Part shown: positions 43,440-55,130 of the stretch, piece by piece | How the letters are laid out: every line of letters starts with the position of its first letter | Numbering within the stretch: the stretch's first letter is position 1 | From: Prorocentrum cordatum | Taxonomy: Eukaryota; Sar; Dinophyceae; Prorocentrales; Prorocentraceae | Direction of reading: 5' to 3' | Length of the DNA stretch: 64,000 nt | Assembly: GCA_963575745.1 (NCBI GenBank) | Contig: CAUYUJ010016703.1 | Location: 1 to 64,000, forward strand | The notes under the pieces: model-generated | Databases searched by the model: none | What the model was told of the DNA's origin: nothing | Seen by the model: only the letters and a program-made list of their open reading frames with translations | Made by a program: the position numbers and the translations under genes

Positions 43440-46090
43440 ATGCCCGAGGAATGGCTGCGCGAGGTCGACAGCGTCATGGGCGGGCGACACCCTGCCCGCC
43501 GGATAACCGCGGAAGACAGGGGCGGCCTGCGTGACTACAGCACCATGCTCCACCCAGGGAACACCTCTCAGCAGCGGTGGCTGCGGGAGGAGCCGTATCC
43601 ACCACCACCTGTGGCGAGTGCGGTCACCTATGCACTTCTACCCCCATGTGGGTCACCATCGCGCTACCTGCAGAGGCCGACCTTAGAGCAGCCAATCGAG
43701 GCGCCGATCGCCCGCAGATTAGGGCGTCCCTGCAACTACTGCACGGGCCAGTGCACCTCGTAGAGCTGGGCGCCACCTCCGCACGCGCTCCAACGCTTGA
43801 TGAGCTGGGAATTGGCACCAGCCAACTTCCCAGTGCGATCATACCTCCGAGAAGGCATGCTGCGGTCGACTCCCTCCCCGGCCCGGCGCGTCCAAGGACA
43901 TGCCCCCCCTGCCGAGGTGTTCGCACGCAGAACCCGACCCAGGGCAGAAACGGGAGGCACGCTGGTCAGGGCGGAGAGCGACGCCGTCACATGCGCCCAG
44001 GGCATGCTCGGTAGGTTCCAAACATGCATTGACGAACAAAGCATGCACGACCTGGCCAGAAGCATCCAAACCAGACTTGTGCTCGAGCAGCGACGACAAG
44101 AAGAGGGCAGACCCATCAGGCGATATAATTGGGACCTCTTCGCGGCCATATGGATCCTCCAACTGGCGGACCCTGTCGCGCTGGACAGGGGCCACCTCTA
44201 CCAGCTCATCAGGGAGCTCGGTGTAAAGGAGGGGGTCACCAGACAGCTTCCCTTCTCGCAGTGGCTCTCCCCAGAGCCTGATCCCACGTGCACTGCCCGC
44301 CGCCCCTGGCTAGAGGCCCCGGGGAGCAGAGGTGCAGACATCGACGGCGACACAACGCACATGCTGGCTCCTGGTACACGCGAGGGGCTCCAAAGATCTG
44401 ATGAAAGGCTGCGGAGGGCCGCCCGGGAGGACAGGCATCGACACGACCCAGGGAGAGCTCCCAGGCCACGAAGGGCCCCCAGGGGCAACCACGGAGAACC
44501 TTCTGACGGAGCCAGAACGCGTCAGCCCCAGGCGGCTCGCAGCAGGACTCAGGACGGACCGCCAGTAGAGGAGCGGGAGACTGCTGAAGGCCCGCAGACC
44601 CCGGCCGACAGCCCTCCGCGCCCTCAGGCCAACCCTCCCCCGCTGACGCAGACGCACACACCACGGCCGCCATGCCTGCACAACCAGACCTCCAGCCCCC
44701 CATCGCACAACCCGAGACGGGGTGTCGGCGAAAGCAGCAGCGAAGAAAATGCCACACCCTCGGCATCCCCAGGAAGCGCCCGCACGAGCAACACCCCGAA
44801 TACTCGGATGATAAGCGCCCCCAGCCAGGAGCGTGGGGGGGAACGCAGCAGTGCGGACCGCAGAGAAACGCAGGACCCACAAACGCAGTCCCCGGCACAG
44901 CCGCGGACAGCAGGCGGGACACTTCACCAAGAGGCACGACAGCCCACGGGTTCACGCGCAGGGCAAGGCCTGGCGCACCCGCTCCCGCAGCGGGAAGAGC
45001 GAGGTGCGGCGCATCCCACGGCGCCACCCCAGGCCGAAAGAGACGAACCGATGGACAGCGGTGGAGAGGGTAGGCAAATCCGTCAGGACCCAGCAGGCGC
45101 GGCACGGGCAGAGGACGCACCACAAACCCGCGCTTGTAGAACGAGAGCCCCTCCGGACAGCGTCGCCCGAAGCCTGCCCGGCGACCCGCTGGCAAGAGGG
45201 GGCTCTCCCCAGAACGCGCTCGCATCTGCCGCCCTGTATGAGGCACAAGTGGAGTCAACTCCTCAGCAGCGCAGCAGAAACGCTCCGCGCTCTCGGCCCC
45301 CCTACGCAGTGGGGGGGGCTGCGATGCACGGACAGAGCAGAGTGGAGAGCAGTTCTCAGCGCCATCGCCTGGGGCACTTCCATGCTTCAACTCGAAAAGC
45401 AGATCAGACAGGTGTTCACCAGAGCATACTTATCACACAGACTGATCACCCCCTTCAAGGCATGCTGGGCACGCCACCCGCCGTTTGGCACAATGAGCTC
45501 TGCTGGCAGAAACATCCTGTCCAAGAACGCGGCCCCAACCGCGGGCGACGCCTGCGCGCGCCTACAAGCCGCAGCAAACGGAATCCCCGACGCGGGAGGG
45601 CCGGCGTGCCCCTTCTCCCCCTTGACCGAAGAGATCCTCGAAAGGATCCTCTCCGTCGCCATTGGTGACACTCCCGGCCCCAATGCCAGCGGGCTCGGGG
45701 CGGTCGACCCCACCTGGCTCAACCTCAGGGGAGACCCGCCCCACGGCAGCCCCACTGAACGACCGCCGCAGGAAGCTGAGGCAGGGCTTCCTCCGACCCC
45801 CCCGCAGAGGATGCACAACTCAGAGGGCCAGCCCCTAGGGGTAGGCGCTGCAGAGGTGTCCGCAACCCAACGCCAACACCAGCAGCAGGCAAACCAGCAG
45901 AGCAGTGACAGGACGCCGACAGGCCCCGTACGACGGCAAGGTAGAAGTCGAAGTAGGAGGACCCGGCAGGCTGGCCCACTGGGAACGAGCGCACGACCCA
46001 GGACAAGGCCGACAACCGCGAGGCCGGCAGAGCACTTCCCGGTCCCTGGTAACGATGTGGGAATCTCAACCGACAGTGCCGGTGCAGAGT
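43440..46090 (+). pseudogene. Pro/Arg-rich, partly disordered region before the methyltransferase
   Basis: Coding moves between three frames. 43440-43760 is a short segment with CGECGHLC in an overlapping frame. 43800-44270 looks folded (RRYNWDLFAAIWILQLADPV, GHLYQLIRELGV). 44280-45000 is Pro/Arg/Ser-rich and disordered. 45230-45730 is folded again (MRHKWSQLLSSAAETLRALG, LQLEKQIRQVFTRAYLSH, LTEEILERILSVAIG). No known domain is seen. A basic, disordered chain is typical of RNA-binding ORF1/gag-like regions, so RNA packaging is a reasonable guess. Frame changes lie near 43760, 45000-45200 and 46090. Confidence 0.5.
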
Positions 46091-46096
46091 AGTCCT

Positions 46097-47874
46097 GGAA
46101 GGGGTCTCGCACGCACCTCAACTGAACTGCGAGGGCCGGGAGAAGGAACGAGGAGGGTAAGGCCCAGGATTAACCCCCTTGCACCCGCCGAACCCACCGC
46201 AGCCCCACAACCAATTGACGTCCTCCAACAGGTATGGACACAGCACAGAGATCGCGAAACTGGGCTCTCCCCAGTAGCCCCTCCCGACCAGGTGCTTGCC
46301 GCCTACCAGGTAGCAGGCTTGGACAACAACGCCGTCCGAGACGCGCTGCAGTCCCTGCATGAACAAGGCACCATCCGTCTAGGACCCGACCAGGCGGTCG
46401 ACGACATAGCGGGCAGGCTCCGCATACAGGAAGCAGCGGAACGGGACTTCACACAGCAGGAGCAAAGGGCAGGTGGAGGCGGACCTGCAGCACAGCAAGG
46501 CCCCACGAGCGAATGCTCCCCCCTACACCTGGTGTCACTCTTCGACGGCTGGGGAATCGCCAGACTCGCGGTGGGCGATCTCGTTAGCAAGCTAGGAGCC
46601 ACCAGCAGCTTTCGATCCTCGGCCTTCGTGGAGCACAATAGGACTGCGGCGGAAGCGGTGACGCGCAGATGGGCAAACGCCCCGGACCCTCAAGACGGGG
46701 GCCCACCGCATAGACAAATAGCGGAAGATGTATGGAACCTCTCCAGACGTAAGGACCCCCACGACAATAGGACCCCCTGGGAAAAGCACTTGGACTCCCT
46801 GGACCAAGGCAGCACCCTTCTAATAGTGGCAGGACCCCCCTGTAACAACCTATCAGCAGCAGGCGCGCATGCTGGCAGGGACGGTCTGGCAGGAGCTCAG
46901 TCCTCCCACTTCTTTGCAGTCCCAACAGCTTGGTACCTTGCAAACAAGAGAAGGCCAGACGTATCGGTCCTGGTCCTAGTGGAGGACGTGGCCTCCATGC
47001 CACTGGCTCCTCGGGGCGCCATGAGAATGGCCATGGGGGAGCTCAGCCCCGAATGGGCAGTCAAAATGAACGCGGGTGAACATGTGGCCAGCCCCAGAGA
47101 GCGTCTATGGATCGCGAACTTTTCCCCACCCCCACCAGCGCGATAGCATGCAACCGACTCCCCAGCCCTTGGGGGCCTAGATGGGCATACAGACCAGACG
47201 GGAGGATCCCGACATGGACGCAGTCCAGGACCGCCCAGGACGACCCAGACGCCATTCTTCCCAGCAGTTTCCAGACCCACCTCCTATGTCTCCTATACAA
47301 CGAAGACAGTAACTACAGGTGGTTCCTTCGGAACCCAGCGGAGCTGAAGCAAGGGGCAAGGCAGATGCTCGCTGATTGCGGTGCAGAACAGCGATTTCCA
47401 GGGTGCACCGAAGGTCTCGGACTAGTCATGTCCGGAAGGGAAAGGGAGAGCCCGGCCGCGGAAGACAAGGTCAGGGCTTGGGGAAGATGGTTAGTGAAGG
47501 GGGGCAGAACTCACGGGCTCAGACCCCCCAGCGCAGACGAAAGAGCAAGAGCTATAGGCTTGACCGGGTACTACCGCGGACTCGGAGTAAGCGACAGGAC
47601 GCTCTACGACGCGGTCGGCATGCACTTCGCTCCGCGCTGCCTCCAACGCAGGATAGTCTCTGCGATGCGTGCCTGGACCGCAAGACGCTCGGAAGCACTA
47701 GCATGCGCCCCCGCCCCGACGGGCAGCCAGATAGCGCGCGCATGGACAACGGCACGGGCGTGCGCAGGAAGACAATGCCCTTGGGCACAGCTCAGAAACC
47801 ACCCCTTCCCAGACGACATCGCGGAACAGCTCCGGCGCGAAGAAGCACTCCTGTCCGAGTTAGCAAGCCCCTAG
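46097..47874 (+). pseudogene. C5 cytosine DNA methyltransferase domain
   Basis: Reads in one frame to about 47125 and in the next to the TAG at 47872-47874. The change falls in C-runs near 47126-47137. Motif I is LVSLFDGWG (46529-46555). Motif IV is AGPPCNNLS with the catalytic Cys at 46841-46843. Motif VI is VEDVASM with Glu at 46982-46984. Motif VIII is RERLWIANF just before the frame change. Motifs IX-X follow at about 47535-47655 (RPPSADERARAIG, then LYDAVGMHFAP). All key residues of a 5-methylcytosine methyltransferase are present: it would transfer methyl from S-adenosylmethionine to cytosine C5. Upstream, about 46170-46450 adds a helical segment (PIDVLQQVWTQHRDR). Methyltransferases within dinoflagellate retrotransposons are known. 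The in-frame TAG separates it from the endonuclease, which continues in the same frame. Confidence 0.88.
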
Positions 47875-48840
47875 ACTCGGCTGAGGGCCCCAGCACGCTC
47901 CACCGAGCGCTGGGCCCCCCCCCCCCGCCACGTCCTGGTGCCGGGGACTCACGCGCGCGCCTGGGCGCAGGCACGACGTGCGCTCAACAGGGCACTTGAA
48001 GCCATGTGCCACCACAAGTTTCGTGGACCGAGGGGCCTTTGGGCTCTCTTACACACCGACCCCTGCAGACAGCCCACATGGGATACCATGTGCGGTAGCC
48101 TCACCTTAGATGACGTGATACGTGCCCTCAACGCCCCCCCCCCTCCCCCCCCTAACAGCCAGCCCAGGATCAGCCGCCGGAGCGTGAGATACCTCAGAAG
48201 CTGTACAGCCGGAAAGAACCATATTAAGCACGCGCTGCTGACCCAGGCCACGATGAATAATAGGATCGCCCTGATCCAAGAGACGCACTGGTCTGAGCAT
48301 GAAGCTGAAGTTTGGAGAACTATGTTTCCAGCGAGGACTCTTGTGGCCTCCCCTGGGTACCTCGGGCCAGCTGGTGGACTCGCCGGAGGTGTCGGCATCC
48401 TCCTCCCCCACGGTATCCCCCTCCTGGAGAAACAGATCCTGGTCCCAGGCTGCGCCATTACCGCCGTCGTCCAGCAACGCGAAAGGAGAGTTCGACTGGT
48501 GTCAGCTTACCTTCCTCCTACCAGAAAGGAGGACACCCTTGCAGGAATCGCCATCGCGGCGGAGCATTGGGAGCCGCTCGACACATACTGGGGCGGGGGC
48601 GTCAACCTGCAGCTCGAGCACCCAAGAGACGGAGAGGTGGAGGCCGCAGCCCTCCTGAGGGACGTTCTGACCAGCTCCGGTTCAGCCGCCATGCACATGC
48701 CCGGCCCCGCCAGAATCGACAAGGAGAGCGAATCGCAGATCGACATGTGCATGCCCAGTCCAGCATGTCCACGCATACGAGCCCCGTAAACTGTGGGGGC
48801 TCACGCTGTCGGACCACGCCCTCATTTCACTCGAGCCACA
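47875..48840 (+). pseudogene. APE-type endonuclease domain
   Basis: Same frame as the second half of the methyltransferase until the stop at 48787-48789, then a shifted frame. Exonuclease-endonuclease-phosphatase blocks are visible: ALIQETHW (Glu at 48280-48282), GGVGILLPHG, RLVSAYLPP, GGGVNLQLEHP in place of the usual G-D-F-N, IDMCMPS, and, in the shifted frame, LTLSDHALISLE (48800-48835) with the catalytic Asp-His. In LINEs this enzyme nicks target DNA to prime reverse transcription. The N-x-x-G start block is not clear and the GDFN Asp is not visible (GGVN), so activity is uncertain. A Pro-rich linker (about 48130-48160) with long C-runs precedes it. Confidence 0.75.
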
Positions 48841-48844
48841 GGGT

Positions 48845-49600
48845 GTGAAGAGGGCTAGAAGAGATGATACCATGAAAGCCGCAGACCTCAGGGCTCTCCC
48901 ATTCGCTGCGCACGCGGAGCTCCGACAGCTCTACGCTCACCTTGAGCTCTCCTTCGGTGTCCCGCCTGTCGGTCTAGGCGGCCTCCTCCATCCGACCGAC
49001 TGGATCAGACCAGCTTGCCAGGGTAGGTTCCCCGACCGACACCCGGACAACGACGATGGCGACGCCTCTCTCGACAACCCCCCCAGTGCGCAACCTAGCG
49101 CGGTAGAGGGACCAGAAGGCGGGAATCCCACCCCGCCTGTCCTCCCTACCCGCATGAGATTTGGCAGGCATGCCCTCTCCTCAGCACTGCTGGACTGGTG
49201 GAAACATGGAAAACGCACAGAACGCGGGCCTCTCCAGGCCTGCTGCTCGCAGCAGCTAGTCAGATGAGTGAGACGACACGCCCTGTGGGAACACTGGCGG
49301 CTTGGCTTCGCGAGTATGGCTGGGATGGGCAGGACCTCGCCCCAGACCAGGCTGGCCGGTGGCTCAGGACGTGGGGCGCCGAGGTCACGCAGAGAAGAGC
49401 AGCGCGCCTGTCCCCCTCACAAAGAGGTCCCGGAGCGGAGCGCTCACCCCTGGCAGCCCACTACAGGACGGGACGGGAGATATACAAGACAACCCACGCC
49501 ATCCTAGGCGCGCGCGACCACAACGGCACGTGGCGCGACAGGCCCAACCAGATCGACAACGTCCTCTTGGGACAGCCGCAGTGCGATATGGCATTCTGCC
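48845..49600 (+). pseudogene. Endonuclease-RT linker
   Basis: 48845-49200 (MKAADLRALPFAAHAELRQL) continues the frame of the endonuclease end. After a frame change near 49200, RPVGTLAAWLREYGWDG and REIYKTTHAILGARDHNGTW lead into the RT. Such helical linkers between endonuclease and RT are usual in LINEs. No catalytic motif. Confidence 0.6.
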
Positions 49601-51070
49601 CCCCCTCTCCCCGGCGCCTCCAAGAGACTTCTCGACCTCTACTTCCAGCGACACCTCGGTATCGAGGTTACAGACAGGCCCAGGCCAAGTTGGGCAAGAC
49701 TAGCCGCCACCGTCCTCACCCCTGGCGGAAGCGCCCCGGGGGTGGACGGGGTGCTGTGCGAAGCATATCACCCCGGGGCAAGATTCGTCGCCTGCCTCAT
49801 CGCCCAGGCGTGGTACGCCGCCGACCTCAACCCGTCACTCATCGAAGTGGTGCTAGGGCCCTCTGTCGACCTGCTGGTGTGGATCGGGAAGAAGCCCGGC
49901 GCTGGAGCCCCCGACGACATGAGACCGCTGCAACTTCCCACCTGCATTCGGCGGCTGTGCGGCGCCTCTTTGGCTGACCTAATAGGCCCGGCTGTCGAAC
50001 CGCTCCTCAACCCCAACCAGGCTGCCAAGCGAGGAGGACAATGCGGCCCCAACATCACAAAGGTGACCCGGCACCTGAGCTCTCCCCCCAAGCTCCCAGC
50101 GGAACCAGGCCCCGCCTGGGCCGCACTCCTGGGGCGGCACGCCGCCGCTGTCGATGCGTTTGTCAGCCGCGCCGCTACCGCACTGGGTAACGCCCCTGGC
50201 GCTGCTGTCATCTTCTGCGACCAGAATATGGCCTTCGAGAGAATATCACTTTAATGGGTGGACAGCCTCCTTCGTAGATGGAAGCTCCCATCGTGGTTGC
50301 TACAGACCCTCAACTCATTGGTCGCCGAGCGAAGAGTGCGGAGATGCAAGGGAAAGTACAAAAGGTCCCGAGCGACGCTTACTGTGGTCGGTTGGGATGG
50401 GTGGCACAGCCTCCCCGCTCCTCTGGAGCATGGGGTATGACCCCCTCATCTCTGCGATCTCCTCCATCACAGGGGGCGACGATCCCGCCTGCGTCGACGA
50501 CCTCGCCGCTCTACTCAGCACAACGAAACAGGCGCTACGTGCGGCCATCGCCCTCCCCTGGGCTGCCAAGGCTGCCGGACTCCTGGTCGAGGCCCACCGC
50601 TGCAGAGGAATCCGCACCAAGGACTCCGCAGCGCTCAGAGCCGCGCTGGAGGAGGCACCCGTCCATTACGAACAGGACGGTGACAGCGTGCTGATCTCTG
50701 GGCTCCCCAACAAGCTCATCCAGGCACTCGTGGTAAGCAGCGCAGGGCAGGGCCGACCCAACCGGTGCACCCCCTTCAACGCACTTGCAACTGCGCTTTC
50801 AAGACAGCCCTTGTCCCAGCCGGCAATCACGAGTGGTGGCGAGCCCTCATGGAGCACACTCCCTTCGGAGGTTCCCCAGTACGGGACCAGTGGCCCTGCC
50901 TGGGGGCAGCGGTGGTTTCCCGTGCCGCGGAAGGCGACGAGCCTCCATCAAACGGGGGACTCACTAAAGAGCAGGAAGACGCCCTATGCAAAGGCACATG
51001 GGACCTCCCCCTTCCCAAGATCAGAGAAAGAGCCATGGCTCTGCACCTGGCAAAGATGCCCCCCGGCCCC
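49601..51070 (+). pseudogene. LINE-type reverse transcriptase with intact VDD
   Basis: Fingers start with LLDLYFQRHLGIEV and APGVDGVLCEAYHPGARF (about 49635-49785), then IGKKPGAGAPDDMRPLQLP and NPNQAAKRGG. Motif A is IFCDQNMAFERIS with Asp at 50219-50221. A TAA follows in frame at 50252-50254, after which the frame continues (WVDSLLRRWKLPSWLLQTL). Motif B is GMGGTASPLLWSMGYDPL (about 50395-50450) in a shifted frame, and motif C is ACVDDLAALL with both Asp codons at 50494-50499. The thumb continues to about 51060 through two further frame changes (near 50800 and in the C-runs near 51060). Catalytic residues are intact, the frame is not. Confidence 0.85.
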
Positions 51071-53373
51071 CCTCGCGCGCGGCCGCCGCCTGGAATGCAC
51101 ACCTGGCCTCACTGGCGCCGTGCGCTGCTCACTACGCCCTCCCCGACGTTGTGCAAGAGCACGAACTACGTGCCCAACTAAGGGCCGCTCTTGGTCTGGC
51201 CGGGGCCTCCTGGGTCCCTGACTTTGCCCTCGCGGGAGTGGGCATTCGATTCCAGGTACAGGGCGCCCCCGGGTGCCCGGTCGCGACTGCCCGCGCGGTC
51301 GCTGCCAGAGCACACGCACTCAGCAATTCCTGGGGGCCCTCCCCTGTCAGGAAGCGAGCCAGCATCAGGTGGGGCAAACTGCTGAAATGGGGGGGCCATG
51401 CAGCTCAGGAGCCTGGGGCTTTCCCCCCCAGACCCAAGATGATCTCCGAACGGAAGGCCGCGCGGGCCCTGCAGCGTGCTAAACGGCAACCCGACCTCCT
51501 CGAAGGCAAACATTTCGACGGGATCTCCTACGCGGCCGCATGGGCCCAGATGCACAGCCAAAACCTCACAAGATGGCTCCTGGAAGCCAGCCAAGGAAGG
51601 ATATGGCAACCTTCCAACGGGGAGGAATGGCAGTTGCTACACCACTGCACCTCCTTCACGGAAGTGCACCACGTGATTGGGGTTCTCAGCAACGGTCTAC
51701 CTGGCTCGGCAAGACGAAGGGGCGACATCGAAATAATACCGCACAGGTGCCCATGCGGAGCACCAGCCAGAAACGTGTGGATCACCGCCGGCCCCGACGA
51801 CGAGGGCGCTGCCTGGTGCGCGAGATGCATCGGCACAGGCCCACATGCATCCGCTCTCTGGCAGACCCTGCCCCCTGAAATTCCCCCCCCCCCCCCCCTA
51901 AGGGGCCAAGCCGAGGCCTACGCAAGCGCGCGGGGGCACCTACAACCTCCCAACAGAAGCGGGCCGTACGGGCGCTGCCCACTCTGTGGGCTCGGAGAAG
52001 CGACCGCGGAGCACGTCTGGCACTGGTGCCCAGCCGCGGCGCTGGCCTGGTGCACCATGCGGGGCCCAGACGACCCACCAACCCTCGCCCAAGCAATCGC
52101 CAGCAGCGGCGAACACCAACCTTTGCTTGCCAAAATGCTGCACCAAATTTCCTTCAGGTGCTGCGTCAACCTCACTGCCTCCCCCCTTGAGGCCGTCGAA
52201 GCCGCCAGACTCATTCTGCGCGGCAGAGTGACCACCGACATCGACCTGCAAGGTGACAGCGATGAGGAAGGGCTCGGGGTGGACGAGCCCCCCAGGAGCA
52301 GCAACCCAGACGATGCTGCCGTCTGGGCCGTCCTGCGCGACACCTGCCGCACCTGCAACCCGAGCACCACCCCCGAAAGAGCGATCTGTGGTGCCGCGAG
52401 GCCCCACTTGCAGCGACATGCACGCAGGGCAGGAGGTGAGATCCGTAGACTCCCTGTTGTGACCAGACACCACAACCCGGGGGATAGGATCGTGGTCCTA
52501 CAAGCGCCCCAGACGCGGGCTGCATGGATGCCCCCAGGAAACAGTTGGTTCCCCTGCCCTAGGACCGACGACTTTCCCACCGCCAGATGGTCCTCAGCCT
52601 CCTGTCGGGAGTGCGGGCTCCACACCACCGCGCTGATCGCCAACGCGTGCCTGGGGCCAGGCGACGAGGTCACCGTCCGCAGCTCGCCCTTCCCCGATTC
52701 CAGCTCCACCCAATGGCCCTGTGAAGTCACCTTCGACGGTGGCGCAAGGTCCATCGAAGGCGCGGACAAAGTCTCCGGCGCTGGGACCATCCTGTGGCAT
52801 CACAATCCCAACACTGGCTCCCCTCGGGTCCTGGCCATTGCCATCGTCGCACTTCCCGACTGCGACAATGCACAGATGGCGGAAGTGGCAGGCTGCCGAG
52901 CCGGGTTGGCGCTACTCCCCCACCCCAAGGGCCCAATCTGGACGGTCCGGATTGTCGGCGACAACCTCGCAGCGGCCCGATACGGCGCTGGTGCCGCCAG
53001 GTACCGAAGGCTCCATCTGGCCCGGCAGATGGAGGACGCCCTTGGGCAGGCAGAAGGGGCTGGCTGGGTGCTCACGTGGCAAGCGGTCAGACGGAGGCTA
53101 AACAAGGCCGCGGACAGCCTGGCCACCATCGGGGTATACTGGGCGGATGCCCTCCGCAAGGAAGGCGTGACCGCCGTCACCTCACACGTACACTGGGCGA
53201 GTGGCGCCCCCTCCCAGCCCGAGCATTTTCCCGGCATCGACCTACGGGAGGTCAACCTATGCGACCCCGCGGCAGCGGCTGAGGCCGCTCTCCTGCTGGA
53301 ACACCCTCCCTCCTCTCCCCCCTCTGCTCCGCCCCGATCGGATCGCCGATCGACCGATCCCTGCGACCTCTGA
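51070..53373 (+). CDS. RT C-terminal zinc knuckle and RNase H
   Basis: An uninterrupted 768-codon frame from the last RT frame change to the TGA at 53371-53373. The first part is an all-helical RT-thumb or linker region (RAAAAWNAHLASLAP, SYAAAWAQMHSQNLTRWLLE) with an HRCPCGAP / WCARC Cys cluster near 51740-51840. RCPLCGLGEATAEHVWHWCP (about 51977-52036) is a zf-RVT-type knuckle as in plant and dinoflagellate LINEs. RNase H follows: Asp at 52735-52737 in VTFDGGAR, Glu at 52882-52884 in QMAEVAG, Asp at 52960-52962 in VGDNLA, then RRLNKAADSLATIG. All acidic catalytic residues are present. It removes RNA template during second-strand synthesis. This is the longest unbroken frame in the giant element. 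Confidence 0.88.
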   Translation, partial: PSRAAAAWNAHLASLAPCAAHYALPDVVQEHELRAQLRAALGLAGASWVPDFALAGVGIRFQVQGAPGCPVATARAVAARAHALSNSWGPSPVRKRASIRWGKLLKWGGHAAQEPGAFPPRPKMISERKAARALQRAKRQPDLLEGKHFDGISYAAAWAQMHSQNLTRWLLEASQGRIWQPSNGEEWQLLHHCTSFTEVHHVIGVLSNGLPGSARRRGDIEIIPHRCPCGAPARNVWITAGPDDEGAAWCARCIGTGPHASALWQTLPPEIPPPPPLRGQAEAYASARGHLQPPNRSGPYGRCPLCGLGEATAEHVWHWCPAAALAWCTMRGPDDPPTLAQAIASSGEHQPLLAKMLHQISFRCCVNLTASPLEAVEAARLILRGRVTTDIDLQGDSDEEGLGVDEPPRSSNPDDAAVWAVLRDTCRTCNPSTTPERAICGAARPHLQRHARRAGGEIRRLPVVTRHHNPGDRIVVLQAPQTRAAWMPPGNSWFPCPRTDDFPTARWSSASCRECGLHTTALIANACLGPGDEVTVRSSPFPDSSSTQWPCEVTFDGGARSIEGADKVSGAGTILWHHNPNTGSPRVLAIAIVALPDCDNAQMAEVAGCRAGLALLPHPKGPIWTVRIVGDNLAAARYGAGAARYRRLHLARQMEDALGQAEGAGWVLTWQAVRRRLNKAADSLATIGVYWADALRKEGVTAVTSHVHWASGAPSQPEHFPGIDLREVNLCDPAAAAEAALLLEHPPSSPPSAPPRSDRRSTDPCDL

Positions 53374-54230
53374 AGTCATTGCTGCCGCGGCTCAAGTCCG
53401 TCCTCCACCGCCCACATTTTCCAGCTCTGCGGCTATCGGCTGCACTTCCCCCCCTCTTTCGACGGGGTGACGAAGAAGAGCAATAGCGGGCCACTGGCCA
53501 GATGGCCTTCCCCCGCCGAACCCTGTGCTCAGGGCCTGGGCAAGGTTGATGGCCTCTTTCCCTTCCGTGCGCGAGAGTGCCCATGGCTCAGATGGGCGCA
53601 CTTCAACCATGAATGGTGCTGGTGGTGCGAGGTGTGCCAAAGATATTGAAGGCGAAGAGCACCTCCTGGGAGGAGACAATGCCAAGGAGGCAGCGAAGCA
53701 GCGGGACACAGGGTGGCCAGACCCCAGGCACTATACCGACCAAGGCAATCTCTGGACCAGGACCTTGGGTCAGAGCGTTGACAGGGTGACCAAACGCACC
53801 ATTGACAGGCGCTTATGGCCCAGGCCCAGTGAAGGCGGGCCCACAGCCACATCTGCCAGGGTGGACCTTTCCGGAAGACTGGGACTACGTCCCTGTCAAT
53901 TTCCCCTTCCGCAACGACTCGTTCGACTTCTCCATCTCCACCGACGCCGTTCACTCGACAGACCTACGACCGCCTGGCCAGTGCCGAGGGGTTGGGGTGT
54001 GACACCTTGGAGCACAGTCAGAGCCTGGGGAGGCTCAGCGCCGCCGCCGCCACCGCCCGCAGATGCGCCCCCCGCCCCGCCAGGATGGCTATGCACCTCA
54101 CCGCTCCCGAGGGAGAGACGGGCCAATGCGTCCAGCAGGGCCTCCTCTCAGGACTCAATGGGTCGGACGAGGCCCTCGCGCGAGGGCGGGGACGACTGTC
54201 CGGACGACCTCCCCGCCCCTGAGTGGACAG
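53374..54230 (+). other. Linker after RNase H, coding uncertain
   Basis: About 850 bp. After the TGA, C/T-rich sequence runs to about 53460. From 53525 some coding-like stretches occur in changing frames (FPEDWDYVPVNFPFRNDSFD across about 53870-53930), suggesting the next gene starts near 53640-53870. No domain recognised. Confidence 0.35.
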
Positions 54231-55130
54231 GCGACTATGGTGTCATCAGCGGCTGCGGCAGCAGACGCCATCACCAGGCTTTGCGCTGTTCCCGCCAGCA
54301 GCCCGGGAGCCCAATTCCGCCTCCACACTCCCCTGGGCTCGGCCCCCTCCCCGGTGAGCCCCCCGAAGCACTGGGGGCAGGATCTACGACAAAGAGGAAA
54401 CGCCCTGGACAGGCTGGCCTGGACCGAGTGCATGGCAGCCACCAAAACCTTATGGGGCGGCTCTGCCAAGGCCAGAACGGACCTGGTACGAAGGCAGAGC
54501 TGCGCGCTTGCCGTGTCGGTCACCCCCATCAATGAGCAGACCCCCTGCGTACTCGTAGACAAGTACAGGCTGCGCAACGCATTTCCCGCCCAGGAGGGAA
54601 AGCTGCTGCTGCACCTGCAATGCCACAGAGAGTTCAAGATTCTGTTCAGGGGGCAGGAGGGTGGGCAGGAAGCTCGTACGTTGCTTCTCAGCATCACCAG
54701 CCCAACGGCGGATCAGGTTGCTTCGCTCAAACTTCTCTGGCCCCCAGACTTCGGAAGCGCCACCCCCCTCCACGACTGCGAAGCCATGGGGCTCCGACAG
54801 GGGGCCAAGTTCCCTACCAACCAAGCCTTGGCCTGGTACGACACGGAGAAATTTGGGGAGTTCCACCCCGACGGTGGGCACCCAAAACCAGAGAAGGTGG
54901 GTGACGGCTGGTGCAGGCTGGACAAGGCGCCCACCCCCCAAGCTGCAGTACAGGCGGATCTCCAACGCCATCAGCGAAATTTACAAGCTACAGCAGGCCC
55001 CAGGCGACCTTGCGGGTACGCCACTCGACGTCACCTCCCTCCTCCTCACCATCCGCACAAAAGACAAGAAGAGCAGGACTCTGGCCAACGACGTGGAAAA
55101 CACCAGGACGAGCGGCAACTCCCTCCTCTC
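54230..55130 (+). pseudogene. Uncharacterised N-terminal module of the helicase protein
   Basis: One frame from about 54230 to the C-run near 54935, then another. Readable blocks include LDRLAWTECMAATKTLWGG, PCVLVDKYRLRNAFP, EGKLLLHLQCHREFKILFRG and FPTNQALAWYDTEKFGEF, then ISNAISEIYKLQQAPGDLAG in the new frame. It looks like a compact alpha/beta domain. Position directly upstream of the helicase suggests an accessory or RNA-binding domain. I do not recognise the family. Confidence 0.5.

Noticed and set aside
53374-54230. A boundary between two separate retroelements after the RNase H stop
   Set aside because: Kept only as an alternative: I see no tail or target repeat here, and coding resumes on the same strand within a few hundred bases. 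The shared GGCTATCGGCTGC (53431 and 62277) is too short to decide.
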